NCBI RefSeq assembly: GCF_000178155.2
Contig: NZ_ADKM02000122.1
Coordinates: 172,921 to 236,920, forward strand
Direction: 5' to 3'
Length of the DNA stretch: 64,000 nt
Origin: Hominimerdicola alba 8
Lineage (GTDB): Bacteria; Bacillota; Clostridia; Oscillospirales; Ruminococcaceae
Part shown: in pieces, positions 34,701 to 43,098 of the stretch
Layout: each line of letters begins with the position of its first letter
Numbering within the stretch: the stretch's first letter is position 1
Made by a program: the position numbers and the translations under genes
The notes under the pieces: model-generated
What the model was told of the DNA's origin: nothing
The model's database searches: none
Seen by the model: only the letters and a program-made list of their open reading frames with translations

Positions 34701-37686
34701 TATCTTCTCTTGGTTCAACCGCTGTCACCTCCTCTTCTTCGGGCTGCCAGCCTTCCTCCGCCAGCCTTTGTTTTTCCTTTTCGATAGCTTCTCTTATTAG
34801 CTGCTGCTTGTATTCAGCGGCTTCTTCCTGCTTTTTCCTGCTGACTTCACGGCTGAGTTTTGCAAGCGTCCTGAGTTCATATATACTCACCAGACCTATC
34901 GGTATCATCACACATATCAGCAGTATCTTTTTGGGGTCTGCAAAAGAGTTGACCCATATAAAAAATCTTGCTTTGCCTGTGTATCTGCCGACTATTCGCT
35001 CAGGTCTGACCTCAACACTGTCATTGACAGGATTTGCATCGCCCCTTGTAATGAACGTGTGGTCATCGGTTATCCCGGCGATCCTGTGTGTAACCAGCAT
35101 TCCGTAAATATCAGACTGTTCTGAGTAGAAAGATATCACATCTCCGACAGCGAGTTTGTCAGTATCGGTCTTTTCTACCATAATGTAATCGCCAACATGT
35201 ATCGATGGTTCCATACTGCCTGTGACGACTCTCAGCACGCACTTTCCAAAAACATCGACCGCCTTGTTCCTTGCAGCGCATATCATCACATAAGCTGTGA
35301 ATATTATAGCTGCCACCAGTATGACTGTAGTGATGATATTGGCTATCCTACTTGACTTCTTTTCGATATCGACGGTGTTTTCAGGTATGTCAGCATCTTT
35401 GTTCTCGATCTTTGCGATGAGTTTCCGCTCTTCTTCGGCACGTTTGTTGCTGTGGCTGAGGTCATATAATCTGCGCTGTTCCTCAAACCATCTGCCGATC
35501 TTTGTGGCAATGCTTACATGATACTCCTTATACAGCCGCTTCATCTCAGTGTCTATCGCAAGCTGTTCTTCGGGAGTTCTGTTAGGCGGCACGAATACAG
35601 GCTTTGGTTTGCCCTTCATCTGTGCCTTTTTACGTTTCTTGAACTTGTAATTGTCTATGCTTCGCAGTAAACGGTACTTGAAGGTCTGTGCGTATTTCTT
35701 GTAGTAGACCTCCATTGCGTTGCGCTTTTCCAGTTCCTCTGCTTTCTGACGCTTTTTCTCCTCGCGCTCTGCAAGTCTGCGCTTGAGATCGGGGTCGTCT
35801 GTGTCTTTTGGTATGATGCCGAATATCACAGCCAGCAGATACCGTATAAGGCGCGGTATAGCATATATCGGGTTGCGCGAATATTCCTTGTATATCGTTC
35901 GGAACGGTTTGTTCTCGAAATACTCGCGCTCAGCTTTGAGTCTTTGTGCCCGTTCTGCTTCACGCCGCTCTTTTTCCTTGCGCTGCTGTTCCAGTTTGAG
36001 CCTTGCCGCCACTGCTCTCGGATCCTCGAATTCTTTTTCTTCTTCGGATTCCTCAGCCTGCTCTTCCATAGCCTCTCTGACCTGATTTACCTCTTCTTCG
36101 GTAACTTCTTCGTAGGCTTGTTTTTGCAGTTCTTCTTCGGTAGGCTCGTTGTTTATCTCGTCTTTGTCAAGACCCTCGGCTTCGCCCAGTTCATTGCGGA
36201 CGTTGCTCTTGTTCTGATTTATGCGCTCACGCTCAGCGGCGATACGCTCTTCTTCCTCGCGGCGCTTTCGTTCTTCTTCCTCACGCCGCCGCATATCTTC
36301 AAGCCTTGCCTGACGCTCAGCTTCTTCGCGCTCACGCTGTTTATCGGCTTCCTCCTGCTCTCTCCGTTTCTGTTCGAGCATTTCTTTGAGCCGTCGTTCT
36401 TCTTCTTCCTTTCGCTGACGTATCTTTTCCAGTTCTTTACGCCGTTCTTCTTCGATACGCCGCTGTTCTTCCTGACGCTTTTCTTCTTCAAGCCGCTGTA
36501 GTTCAGCTTTTTTACGCTCTTCCTCCATCTGCTTGATGAATTCACGCTCAACATCAATGACGATGTTTACCTCGTCAAAGACCTTTCTTATATCTTCGGG
36601 CAGATTCTTCTTTATCTTGAAATCGGCTTCGCTTGCCACATATCCTGCAACGCCCTCAGCGACAACACTGTAGTCGCCTGAAAGTTCACCATTGAAGCGT
36701 TTCACGACCTTAGGCGTGATATTCCTGCCGCGAGGTTTGCTGACTTCGACCAGGCGCTTAGCCTTTTCATCATCTTCCGTATAATTTCTGAATAGCAGAA
36801 GATTTAAAACCACCAGTTTATAAAAGTCTTCTATGTACTTAGCTTCAGGCTGAACAGCCGTGTCCTTTACGTTGATCTCGTACCCGACCTTTTCATAACT
36901 CTCAATATATTGCCAGAGCATCAGACATGCTTTGAGATCAACGTTTTTCATTATCGCATTGGTACGCATTATAGGCGGTCTGACATAGGTGTTGCCAAGC
37001 GCCTGACAAAGTTCCGAACCCTTGTAACCCTCAATGGCTTTTTTCAGCTTCTCGACCCTCTGCCAGACTGTGTAGCCGCTCTTGTTATAGCTGTCAAGGC
37101 TTGAAGTAGTTTCCAGCTTGACTTCAATTTTCATTCTGCCGCCCGCGCCGTCATCTATAGAGGTATCGTAACCCAGCGTAAAAACTTCTTCATCACGCGA
37201 CACCTGCGCGAGTTTTTCGTATCTGGTCGAAATGAATATATACAGCCTGTCTACCAGTGTATTGATGAACTTGTTCTCATATGTTGCAAGGCTTTCTTCC
37301 TTATGTACATTGAGTACTTTTGATGGTGTTATCTTCTTTGTCTTTGCGTCGAAACTTTGTATAAGGTCTGTGTGCTGTGCCAGGTGCTTGACCGATTCAA
37401 CAGTTATTTTCCTTGAAAGTGCTATCGGCACTATCTCCTCAACATCTTCGATAGTCCGTCTGGGATTTCTCAGCACGTTATCCAGATGCACCAGACCATT
37501 CTCGATGGCTTCTACCCAGCTTACATCTATAGCTTTAGCCATCAGCTTTCGGTTCATCGCGAATGTGTTTTTGCTTGAATGCAGCAGCTGATCCAGCGAT
37601 CCGAACAGCTCATCATCTTCAAAAAGCCCTGTAGACTGCTTAAAATCCTCGTACCATTTGCCGTACAAGCTATCCAATCGCCTCAC
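34690..37686 (-). CDS. DUF2357-like / coiled-coil / SipW-type signal peptidase fusion protein
   Basis: 998 residues with three parts. Residues 1 to about 375 resemble DUF2357, the helical partner protein found with McrB-type ATPases (VHKEESLATYENKFINTLVD near residue 130, LKACLMLWQYIESYEKVGYE near 251); no PD-(D/E)xK nuclease motif is visible. Residues about 375-600 are a highly charged Glu/Arg/Lys coiled coil. A transmembrane helix at 782-802 leads into a signal peptidase I domain with Ser824 in VTGSMEPSIHVGDYIMV and His867 in LVTHRIAG, the Ser/His dyad of SipW/ER-type enzymes, then a second helix near 920-937 and a charged tail. The start is uncertain: GTG as given, or TTG three codons later with AGGTG upstream. 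The AAA+ gene is 31 bases upstream. Confidence 0.85.
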   Translation of the reverse strand: MRRLDSLYGKWYEDFKQSTGLFEDDELFGSLDQLLHSSKNTFAMNRKLMAKAIDVSWVEAIENGLVHLDNVLRNPRRTIEDVEEIVPIALSRKITVESVKHLAQHTDLIQSFDAKTKKITPSKVLNVHKEESLATYENKFINTLVDRLYIFISTRYEKLAQVSRDEEVFTLGYDTSIDDGAGGRMKIEVKLETTSSLDSYNKSGYTVWQRVEKLKKAIEGYKGSELCQALGNTYVRPPIMRTNAIMKNVDLKACLMLWQYIESYEKVGYEINVKDTAVQPEAKYIEDFYKLVVLNLLLFRNYTEDDEKAKRLVEVSKPRGRNITPKVVKRFNGELSGDYSVVAEGVAGYVASEADFKIKKNLPEDIRKVFDEVNIVIDVEREFIKQMEEERKKAELQRLEEEKRQEEQRRIEEERRKELEKIRQRKEEEERRLKEMLEQKRREQEEADKQREREEAERQARLEDMRRREEEERKRREEEERIAAERERINQNKSNVRNELGEAEGLDKDEINNEPTEEELQKQAYEEVTEEEVNQVREAMEEQAEESEEEKEFEDPRAVAARLKLEQQRKEKERREAERAQRLKAEREYFENKPFRTIYKEYSRNPIYAIPRLIRYLLAVIFGIIPKDTDDPDLKRRLAEREEKKRQKAEELEKRNAMEVYYKKYAQTFKYRLLRSIDNYKFKKRKKAQMKGKPKPVFVPPNRTPEEQLAIDTEMKRLYKEYHVSIATKIGRWFEEQRRLYDLSHSNKRAEEERKLIAKIENKDADIPENTVDIEKKSSRIANIITTVILVAAIIFTAYVMICAARNKAVDVFGKCVLRVVTGSMEPSIHVGDYIMVEKTDTDKLAVGDVISFYSEQSDIYGMLVTHRIAGITDDHTFITRGDANPVNDSVEVRPERIVGRYTGKARFFIWVNSFADPKKILLICVMIPIGLVSIYELRTLAKLSREVSRKKQEEAAEYKQQLIREAIEKEKQRLAEEGWQPEEEEVTAVEPREDNET

Positions 37687-37717
37687 CTGCCTTTTTTATT
37701 ATTGACTGCAATAAATA

Positions 37718-39298
37718 TCAGAACAGTTTTTGCAGTCTTTCAAGATATTCGATGGATTCCTTCATCTTGTTCTTGCCGAAGGATTTGTTCATGTAGACTA
37801 CAAGTTCTCTGAGTTCATCTCTCAGCATAGCAAGGTTCAGCGACTCGAATTTTCTGAATATCTTAGTCGCCAGAACATAGTCTATACCCTCAAGTTCCTC
37901 ACCGCCGCAGGCAACGTAAACAGGTACGAACAGACCCATCTGCTTAAGTATACGGTTACCGAAAGCCACACGCAGCTTTTCAATTACCCAGAGGTCAAGC
38001 TGCTGTATCTTTTTCAGATTTTCCTGTGATATAGGATACTTGTCGAACGCTTCCTTGAAAAGCATATCCAGATGATCATAGCCCAGGTTGACAGGACCGG
38101 TATCGGGTGCGTCGAAAGCGATACCCTTTGCATCAAGATTGATAGGCTGTGCTCGGTCGTATACCTTATCCGAGATAGCATAAGTCGAGTCATCGTTGTT
38201 TGCAGTACCGATGTACCATATATTCTGCGGTATGCGCAGCTTGCCTCTGTCGAGATTGATAGGGTCTGTGCTCCATACATTGGGCACCAGATCGAGTTCC
38301 CACTCATCAGCATTCGGCATTTCGAGTATTGACAGCATCTCAGCGAAATAATACTCGATACGTGCTATGTTCATCTCATCGAGCAGTATAAGGTTGATGT
38401 CGTTGTTGTAGCTTGAAGAATAGATCCTCTTGAGAACTTCGGTCTCATTGAAGTTCTTGGTGAATTCGTTGAAGTAACCGAAAAGCTCTGTTCTGTCACG
38501 CCACGAAGGCTGAACAGAAGCAATGGTCGTATCGTTCTGCAAAAACTTACCAAACGAGTAGGGAAGCGAGGTTTTACCTGTACCCGATATACCCTGCAGG
38601 ATTATGAGCTTTGTGGAAGCCATGCCCGCGATGAAAAGCCGGATAGTCTTAGGTTCATAGAACAGGTGCATGCGCGAGCAAGCAAAGTTTCTGTAGGTAT
38701 CGCAAAGTCCTGCCAGAGTGATGCCGTTATCATACTCAGGCGGAGTGTAGGTCTTGTAGAAGTTATCAACTTCCATAAGGCGTGAAAATCTTCTGTCTGC
38801 GGTCTGGATAACGCCGTCTTCTGCTACCTCACCCTCGACAACAGGCACACCGTTCTCACCCTCTGCAACAGCCGAAGGAACGTTCGCACCAGCCAGTGAC
38901 AGCGCACCCGAAGTTGGTATACCCATCTGAGATACCTTCATTGCCATTATCTCGTCCTTTTCCTTAGTCATTTTCAGCACTTGCCGCTGAAGATCGGCTA
39001 TCTCCTCCAGCAGATCTTCATTGCTGACGATAGAGTGTCTGAAACGGATATATTTACGTGCAGCCAGCACTATCATAAGCCCTATCAGCACGTAGACTGC
39101 AACGACAAGTATCACTGCAAGCACAGCGAGTATCCAGCCAAGAGCGCCAAAATCTGTGGAATAGGTCTTGAAAATATCTATGTAATTTTTGATGTTGAAT
39201 ATCTGTTTTATCCCATGCCACAGACCGCTGAAGATCGTAGCAAAGCCTTTCAGCATTTCAGAGATGAAAACAAAAAACCATTTGAGAAATCCGTTCAT
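37718..39298 (-). CDS. Membrane-anchored McrB-like AAA+ ATPase (AAA_5)
   Basis: 526 residues. An amphipathic N-terminus and one strong transmembrane helix (about 53-80) are followed by a short coiled coil (DLLEEIADLQRQVLKMTKEK), then an AAA+ domain. Walker A is GISGTGKT (236-243), Walker B is INLILLDEMN (301-310) with the extended EMNxA form typical of McrB/dynein-type ATPases, sensor 1 is IGTANND (363-369), and an arginine-finger candidate is Arg382 in YDRAQP. McrB normally drives a DNA nuclease from the cytosol; membrane anchoring and pairing with a DUF2357/signal-peptidase fusion point to a different, membrane-linked job. CAGGAG precedes the ATG. Confidence 0.88.
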   Translation of the reverse strand: MNGFLKWFFVFISEMLKGFATIFSGLWHGIKQIFNIKNYIDIFKTYSTDFGALGWILAVLAVILVVAVYVLIGLMIVLAARKYIRFRHSIVSNEDLLEEIADLQRQVLKMTKEKDEIMAMKVSQMGIPTSGALSLAGANVPSAVAEGENGVPVVEGEVAEDGVIQTADRRFSRLMEVDNFYKTYTPPEYDNGITLAGLCDTYRNFACSRMHLFYEPKTIRLFIAGMASTKLIILQGISGTGKTSLPYSFGKFLQNDTTIASVQPSWRDRTELFGYFNEFTKNFNETEVLKRIYSSSYNNDINLILLDEMNIARIEYYFAEMLSILEMPNADEWELDLVPNVWSTDPINLDRGKLRIPQNIWYIGTANNDDSTYAISDKVYDRAQPINLDAKGIAFDAPDTGPVNLGYDHLDMLFKEAFDKYPISQENLKKIQQLDLWVIEKLRVAFGNRILKQMGLFVPVYVACGGEELEGIDYVLATKIFRKFESLNLAMLRDELRELVVYMNKSFGKNKMKESIEYLERLQKLF

Positions 39299-39345
39299 AG
39301 TCTTCTCCTGTTTTAATGAAGCCGCCGCTAAATGGGGCTTAAATA

Positions 39346-40011
39346 CTACGCTTCGTTTTCGGGAACTTTATCGGAACTGTCGCCGCTCTGTTCCTTTTTC
39401 TGCTGAGCAAGGTATTCTTCGATGGCTCGCTTCTTGATCTCTTCCTCGTCTTCTTCACTAAGTTCAGGCTTTTTAAGTTCTATCAGAGTTACGATGAACT
39501 TGTAAAGTTCTACCAGGAAGAAAACCGCCATCGGGATAACTATACATATGAAGAATCCCTTTTTCGTTCTCAGAAAATTCATTACCTTGCCAAAACCGCC
39601 GATCTTGAACTCTGTCCATTTGCCGATTACATCACCGGGCAGGACCGGTATAGTATCATCGATCTGGTTGTTGTCGCCTCGTGTCACGAAACTTCTGGAA
39701 CCATCAATTTCTGTTATATCAACAATACGGTGAGTGTTCTTGACTTTCTGACCATCGATTATCGTCCAGAATGTTATGACATCGCCTTTCTGCAGGGAAT
39801 AAACATCATCGATCTCTTTGCACATTATAAGATCATCTTTTGCAAATGTGGGCTTCATCGAATCAGACTCAACGGTCATCGGGATATAGCCCAGAAGATT
39901 TGCCACACCGTTGTTCCTGCCTGACGAGAATACAATAATGGTGATAAGCAGTGCCAAAATAAGCACTATCCACACCAACACATTCGCAATTACTTTTACC
40001 ACTGTTTTCAT
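39346..40011 (-). CDS. Signal peptidase I, SipW (Ser/His) type
   Basis: 221 residues: N-terminal transmembrane helix (VLVWIVLILALLITIIVF), catalytic Ser51 in SDSMKPTF, the His94 of NTHRIVD in place of the usual lysine, and FVTRGDNNQIDD downstream. A second helix near residues 148-168 and a charged cytoplasmic tail follow. SipW enzymes mature TasA-like fibre proteins and other exported proteins. AAGGAG precedes the ATG. The gene lies between a putative exported substrate and the AAA+ ATPase. Confidence 0.9.
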   Translation of the reverse strand: MKTVVKVIANVLVWIVLILALLITIIVFSSGRNNGVANLLGYIPMTVESDSMKPTFAKDDLIMCKEIDDVYSLQKGDVITFWTIIDGQKVKNTHRIVDITEIDGSRSFVTRGDNNQIDDTIPVLPGDVIGKWTEFKIGGFGKVMNFLRTKKGFFICIVIPMAVFFLVELYKFIVTLIELKKPELSEEDEEEIKKRAIEEYLAQQKKEQSGDSSDKVPENEA

Positions 40012-40034
40012 ACGTATATCTCCTTAACCTTTTT

Positions 40035-40751
40035 TTAAGTAGTTTCAACTATCTTGAAATCCATTCCCAGCTTGAGCGTGCCGCCAATAAGAGCATCGGT
40101 ACAGTCGGGGTCATTGCCCTCAAGCCAGATGACAACGGTGTATTTATCGCGTGCCTGCGGTTCAAAGCCCTTGTGATCGGTAGTCATAACGACTGTTGAT
40201 GAAGTAAATTCGCTGTCACAGTCGCTCTCTTTTCCTGCACCATTTGACTTGGTCTTGCCGTACACAGTCTTTTCGCCGTTTTTATAGACTGCCACACGTA
40301 CTGCTTCATCAACATTGTTTGTGACATTTTCTATAGACATTACACCTTCATAGCTTATCGTGTCATCACCGGCATTAATAAGGTAGAAGGTGTAAGCGAT
40401 ATAACTTTCGCCGTTGTGACTGCCGTTTATCATGTCAAGATTATCGGGAAGGTCTTCTCCGCTGATATTTGTCATGTCATAAACGATATTTGCGTTCAGT
40501 ACTGAATTAGTCTTGTCATATTCCGGGACCTCCGACAAAGTCAGTCCTTGACGCATCATGTCATATTTATTGATCTTAACTGTAAAGCTGCCGTACTTGT
40601 CGTAGAAATATGATATAGCATATGCGATGGCGATGACCGCAACAAGCAATATGACTAAAAGCCCTAAAACACGCATTACAACTACATGCCGTTTAGTTTC
40701 CTTGGCAGTACGTCTTAACTCCAGAACATCAATTACTCTAGTTTCTGCCAA
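40035..40751 (-). CDS. Membrane-anchored protein with SipW-substrate-like C-terminal motif
   Basis: 238 residues. One transmembrane helix at about 26-50 (VMRVLGLLVILLVAVIAIAYA) and an extracytoplasmic beta-rich domain. Its C-terminal segment VVIWLEGNDPDC (207-217) shares a W-x-EG-x-D-x-x-C pattern with the divergent exported protein at 42109 and resembles camelysin/TasA-like proteins made beside SipW. The start codon is TTG, with AAAGGAAG eight bases before it. It lies 23 bases upstream of the signal peptidase gene, so it is a likely substrate or assembly factor. Confidence 0.72.
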   Translation of the reverse strand: MAETRVIDVLELRRTAKETKRHVVVMRVLGLLVILLVAVIAIAYAISYFYDKYGSFTVKINKYDMMRQGLTLSEVPEYDKTNSVLNANIVYDMTNISGEDLPDNLDMINGSHNGESYIAYTFYLINAGDDTISYEGVMSIENVTNNVDEAVRVAVYKNGEKTVYGKTKSNGAGKESDCDSEFTSSTVVMTTDHKGFEPQARDKYTVVIWLEGNDPDCTDALIGGTLKLGMDFKIVETT

Positions 40752-40823
40752 ATCAGATTCTTCCTTTCATACATTCTTATCAGATCGTTATATCGATCAC
40801 TTGACAAGCATATTTACTTGTCA

Positions 40824-41582
40824 TTAATTCTCTTTACTTATCGGTCTTATAAATCTCTCAGCTTTGTAACTTCCTGCCAGTGAACCTGCACAGTATTCGC
40901 ACTCAAATTCATAAAGCGATTCAGCTTGACGCACGTTTGAAATGCCGTCAGCAATCGGTTCAGCACCAAGACCGGATACAAAATCGATCAGCGACTTCAC
41001 AGCGCTGTCAGAACGTTCGTCCTTGCCGAGATACTGTGTTATCTCGGGTGAAAGCATCACATAATCCACCTCAAATTCAGACAGCTTCATTATAGGTGAA
41101 CTTATGCTGCCAAAATCGGTCAGCATGAAGTGAAATCCGCGATTTCGCAGTTTTTTTATATTTTCTGCGACCTCTATCTCGCTTTCTTCAAACAGTTTTT
41201 CAGACAGCGAAAAGCATACCTGAGTAGTTTTTACCTCCATTTTTTCGGTAAGATCGACCAGCTTGTTCTCTGCGCTGATATCACGAAGATATTTTGCGGG
41301 CATGTACACCGACAGCCAATTGAACATCAGATCACGTTCGTTAAAAGTACTGATAGCTTCAAGTGCCTGAATGATCTCCAGTTCAAACAGGTTTATACAC
41401 TGCTGAGTTATCTCACTGACATCTCTGAAATTTTCAGGCATCAGTGTACCCAGACCGGGAGTGTTCAGCCTTGTCTGAGATTGGTAAAACGCTGTATTTC
41501 CCGCAGAGATATTGCGTATTGCTCTGAAATACAGTTCTACAGCACGCAGACCGCCGACTGTGCTTTTATCGTTTAGCTTCAA
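40824..41582 (-). CDS. Degenerate EAL-domain protein, first gene of the SipW/AAA operon
   Basis: 252 residues with the outline of an EAL (c-di-GMP phosphodiesterase) barrel. The motif that gives the family its name reads ELYFRAI, the DDFGTG block reads LTDFGSISS, and the final AEGVE block reads ADGISNVRQAESL followed by EYCAGSLAGSYK. Several metal and substrate residues are therefore missing, so it is more likely a c-di-GMP sensor or a protein-interaction module than an active enzyme. It starts with TTG after a strong GAGGAGG, behind the promoter at 41620-41648. Confidence 0.75.
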   Translation of the reverse strand: MKLNDKSTVGGLRAVELYFRAIRNISAGNTAFYQSQTRLNTPGLGTLMPENFRDVSEITQQCINLFELEIIQALEAISTFNERDLMFNWLSVYMPAKYLRDISAENKLVDLTEKMEVKTTQVCFSLSEKLFEESEIEVAENIKKLRNRGFHFMLTDFGSISSPIMKLSEFEVDYVMLSPEITQYLGKDERSDSAVKSLIDFVSGLGAEPIADGISNVRQAESLYEFECEYCAGSLAGSYKAERFIRPISKEN

Positions 41583-41619
41583 GACCAGTCCTCCTCTCAG
41601 TGTATTTTTACTCTACTAT

Positions 41620-41648
41620 ATTATACAACATTCTTTTGTTAATGTCAA
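41620..41648 (-). promoter_or_regulatory. Promoter of the SipW/AAA operon
   Basis: On the - strand TTGACA and TATAAT are separated by 17 bp, a full consensus match, with GAGGAGG and a TTG start downstream. Confidence 0.85.
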
Positions 41649-41979
41649 TCCAAATTGGCTATTTTTTAAAATTTTATCTAAATGTGGCTATTATTGCCAG
41701 AATGTTCAGCTTTTAGGCACTTCAAATTCATATTATCAAATATTTAAACAAAAAAAGTCAGAATATGAAAATTAATTGACTTCAAAATATTGTGTTTAAC
41801 ATTTTGCTCACCCTCAACATATACCGATCAAAGACTTGTTTTTATGTTGAAATATATAACTTTTGGCTAATAGGTTTGATAATTTTAAAATTAACTAGCA
41901 AAATTGCACAATGGCATTTCTCTGATTTGTGCAGTTGACTGATTTTGGTTGTTAAAAATATGAATAAAATCCTAAACTA

Positions 41980-42008
41980 TTGACACTGAAAACAAAATAC
42001 TGTATAAT
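41980..42008 (+). promoter_or_regulatory. Strong consensus promoter of the exported SipW-type protein
   Basis: TTGACA, 17 bp, TATAAT: a perfect sigma-A match on the + strand. Confidence 0.9.
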
Positions 42009-42026
42009 TATGTCAAGTTAAAGAAA

Positions 42027-42087
42027 ACCACTCCACAGTGGTAACATTCGTGGAAGATTTGAATGATCGGCTACGCGAGCCGAAATC
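42027..42087 (+). promoter_or_regulatory. Structured 5' leader (possible cis-regulatory RNA)
   Basis: Hairpin ACCACT-CCAC-AGTGGT (42027-42042), whose CCAC loop can pair with GTGG at 42050-42053 to give an H-type pseudoknot. It is followed by GATTT...CGGCT-ACGCG-AGCCG-AAATC (42056-42087), a second stem ending just before the ribosome binding site. There is no T run, so attenuation by termination is unlikely. It does not match c-di-GMP-I or other riboswitches that I know. Confidence 0.45.
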
Positions 42088-42108
42088 CATTATGAAAGGA
42101 AAATGACT

Positions 42109-43098
42109 ATGAAAGCTAATACTAAGAAAAAGGGTAATCCCATGAAGAAGTTAGTGCCCGCAGCCGGTATGCTCGCGATCTCTGCTACAATGTTGGCTAC
42201 CTCTACATATGCTTGGTTCACCATGAATAAGGAAGTTACAGTTCAGAATCTTGCTGTACAGGCAAAAGCAGAAGGTGGACTGCTGATTTCTGAAACACAG
42301 GGTTACGCTGCAACTGATATTTGGGATGATTCCGCAAACACAACTGCTGAATTAGCAGCAGCTAAGGTTGCTCTGTATCCTACTTCAACAGCAAACACTG
42401 GTACATGGTATCATGCAACAAGTAAGACTGCAAATGATGCGGCGAATGCAGAAGCTGGCTCTGCATCCACCTACAAGAACGATGGATATACAGCACTCAC
42501 ATTAACTTCCAGTGAATTACAGGCTGCTGCAGCTGGAACAAACGGTAAGAAGGATGTATATTTTGCAGATTCTGGTACATCTGGTTATGATGCCGATGAT
42601 GCTAAATACTATCTGAAGTATACTTACTACCTCAAGACATCTACCGAAGGAACAACAACTTTAGGCTTGGCTAATGGAGATCAGAATCTCAATATTTCTG
42701 TTGTTAATGTTACCGGAAGCTCAGTATCTACCGAACTTAATAAGTCACTTAGAGTTGGTATAGAGATTGGTGGAAAATTCTACATCTTTGCTCCTGTTTC
42801 TGGTGCAACGGGTACTTATTATGTAAATGCTTCTTCAACTGCTACCAATGCAATTGACAGCTCGGCAAGCACACACGATGCTCCTATGACTGTTGCTACA
42901 GGACTTACTTCGCTTCCTGGTGTTAAGCAGAACGGAACTCCGGTATATGTTTATATGTGGTATGAAGGTGAAGATGCTGCTTGTAAATCTGAAAACGTTA
43001 CAGCTACACTTGATGAACTGACAGTTAATCTTGAGTTCAAACTTACAACTCTTAGTGCTGCAGCAACTGATAGTGGCGTTGCAGTTCCTACTCCGTAA
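42109..43098 (+). CDS. Exported surface protein with SipW-type signal sequence
   Basis: 329 residues. A basic N-terminus (MKANTKKKGNPMKK) and a helix (LVPAAGMLAISATMLATS) lead to TYAWFTMNKEVTVQN, the A-(Y/W)-F-T junction common in proteins processed by SipW-like peptidases. The mature part is rich in Ala, Thr, Ser and Asn, beta-like, with a single Cys in the C-terminal YMWYEGEDAAC, a motif shared with the protein at 40035. No LPxTG sortase signal is seen. The start is set by AAAGGA eight bases upstream. The strong promoter suggests an abundant structural protein, perhaps a fibre subunit. Confidence 0.78.
   Translation: MKANTKKKGNPMKKLVPAAGMLAISATMLATSTYAWFTMNKEVTVQNLAVQAKAEGGLLISETQGYAATDIWDDSANTTAELAAAKVALYPTSTANTGTWYHATSKTANDAANAEAGSASTYKNDGYTALTLTSSELQAAAAGTNGKKDVYFADSGTSGYDADDAKYYLKYTYYLKTSTEGTTTLGLANGDQNLNISVVNVTGSSVSTELNKSLRVGIEIGGKFYIFAPVSGATGTYYVNASSTATNAIDSSASTHDAPMTVATGLTSLPGVKQNGTPVYVYMWYEGEDAACKSENVTATLDELTVNLEFKLTTLSAAATDSGVAVPTP

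Larger units (their letters stand above)
41583..42102. other. Regulatory intergenic region between the SipW operon and its divergent target gene
   Basis: About 520 AT-rich bases with two divergent consensus promoters (41620-41648 on -, 41980-42008 on +). Between them are two inverted repeats: TCAACATA/TATGTTGA (41814-41821, 41843-41850) and TGCACAA/TTGTGCA (41905-41911, 41927-41933). No gene is seen. The repeats are candidate operators for coordinated control. Confidence 0.6.

Noticed and set aside
35944..36501. Long + strand frame of 185 codons opposite the coiled-coil gene
   Set aside because: It is the antisense of the Glu/Arg/Lys coiled coil, giving a Phe/Leu/Ser-rich shadow, with no promoter or ribosome binding site.
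34690..39298. McrBC-type restriction system
   Set aside because: No nuclease motif or DNA-binding domain is visible, the ATPase is membrane-anchored and the partner is fused to a signal peptidase.
42009..42102. Possible c-di-GMP riboswitch before the exported protein
   Set aside because: The conserved core sequences of c-di-GMP-I and c-di-GMP-II riboswitches are not present; only an unassigned structured leader is reported.
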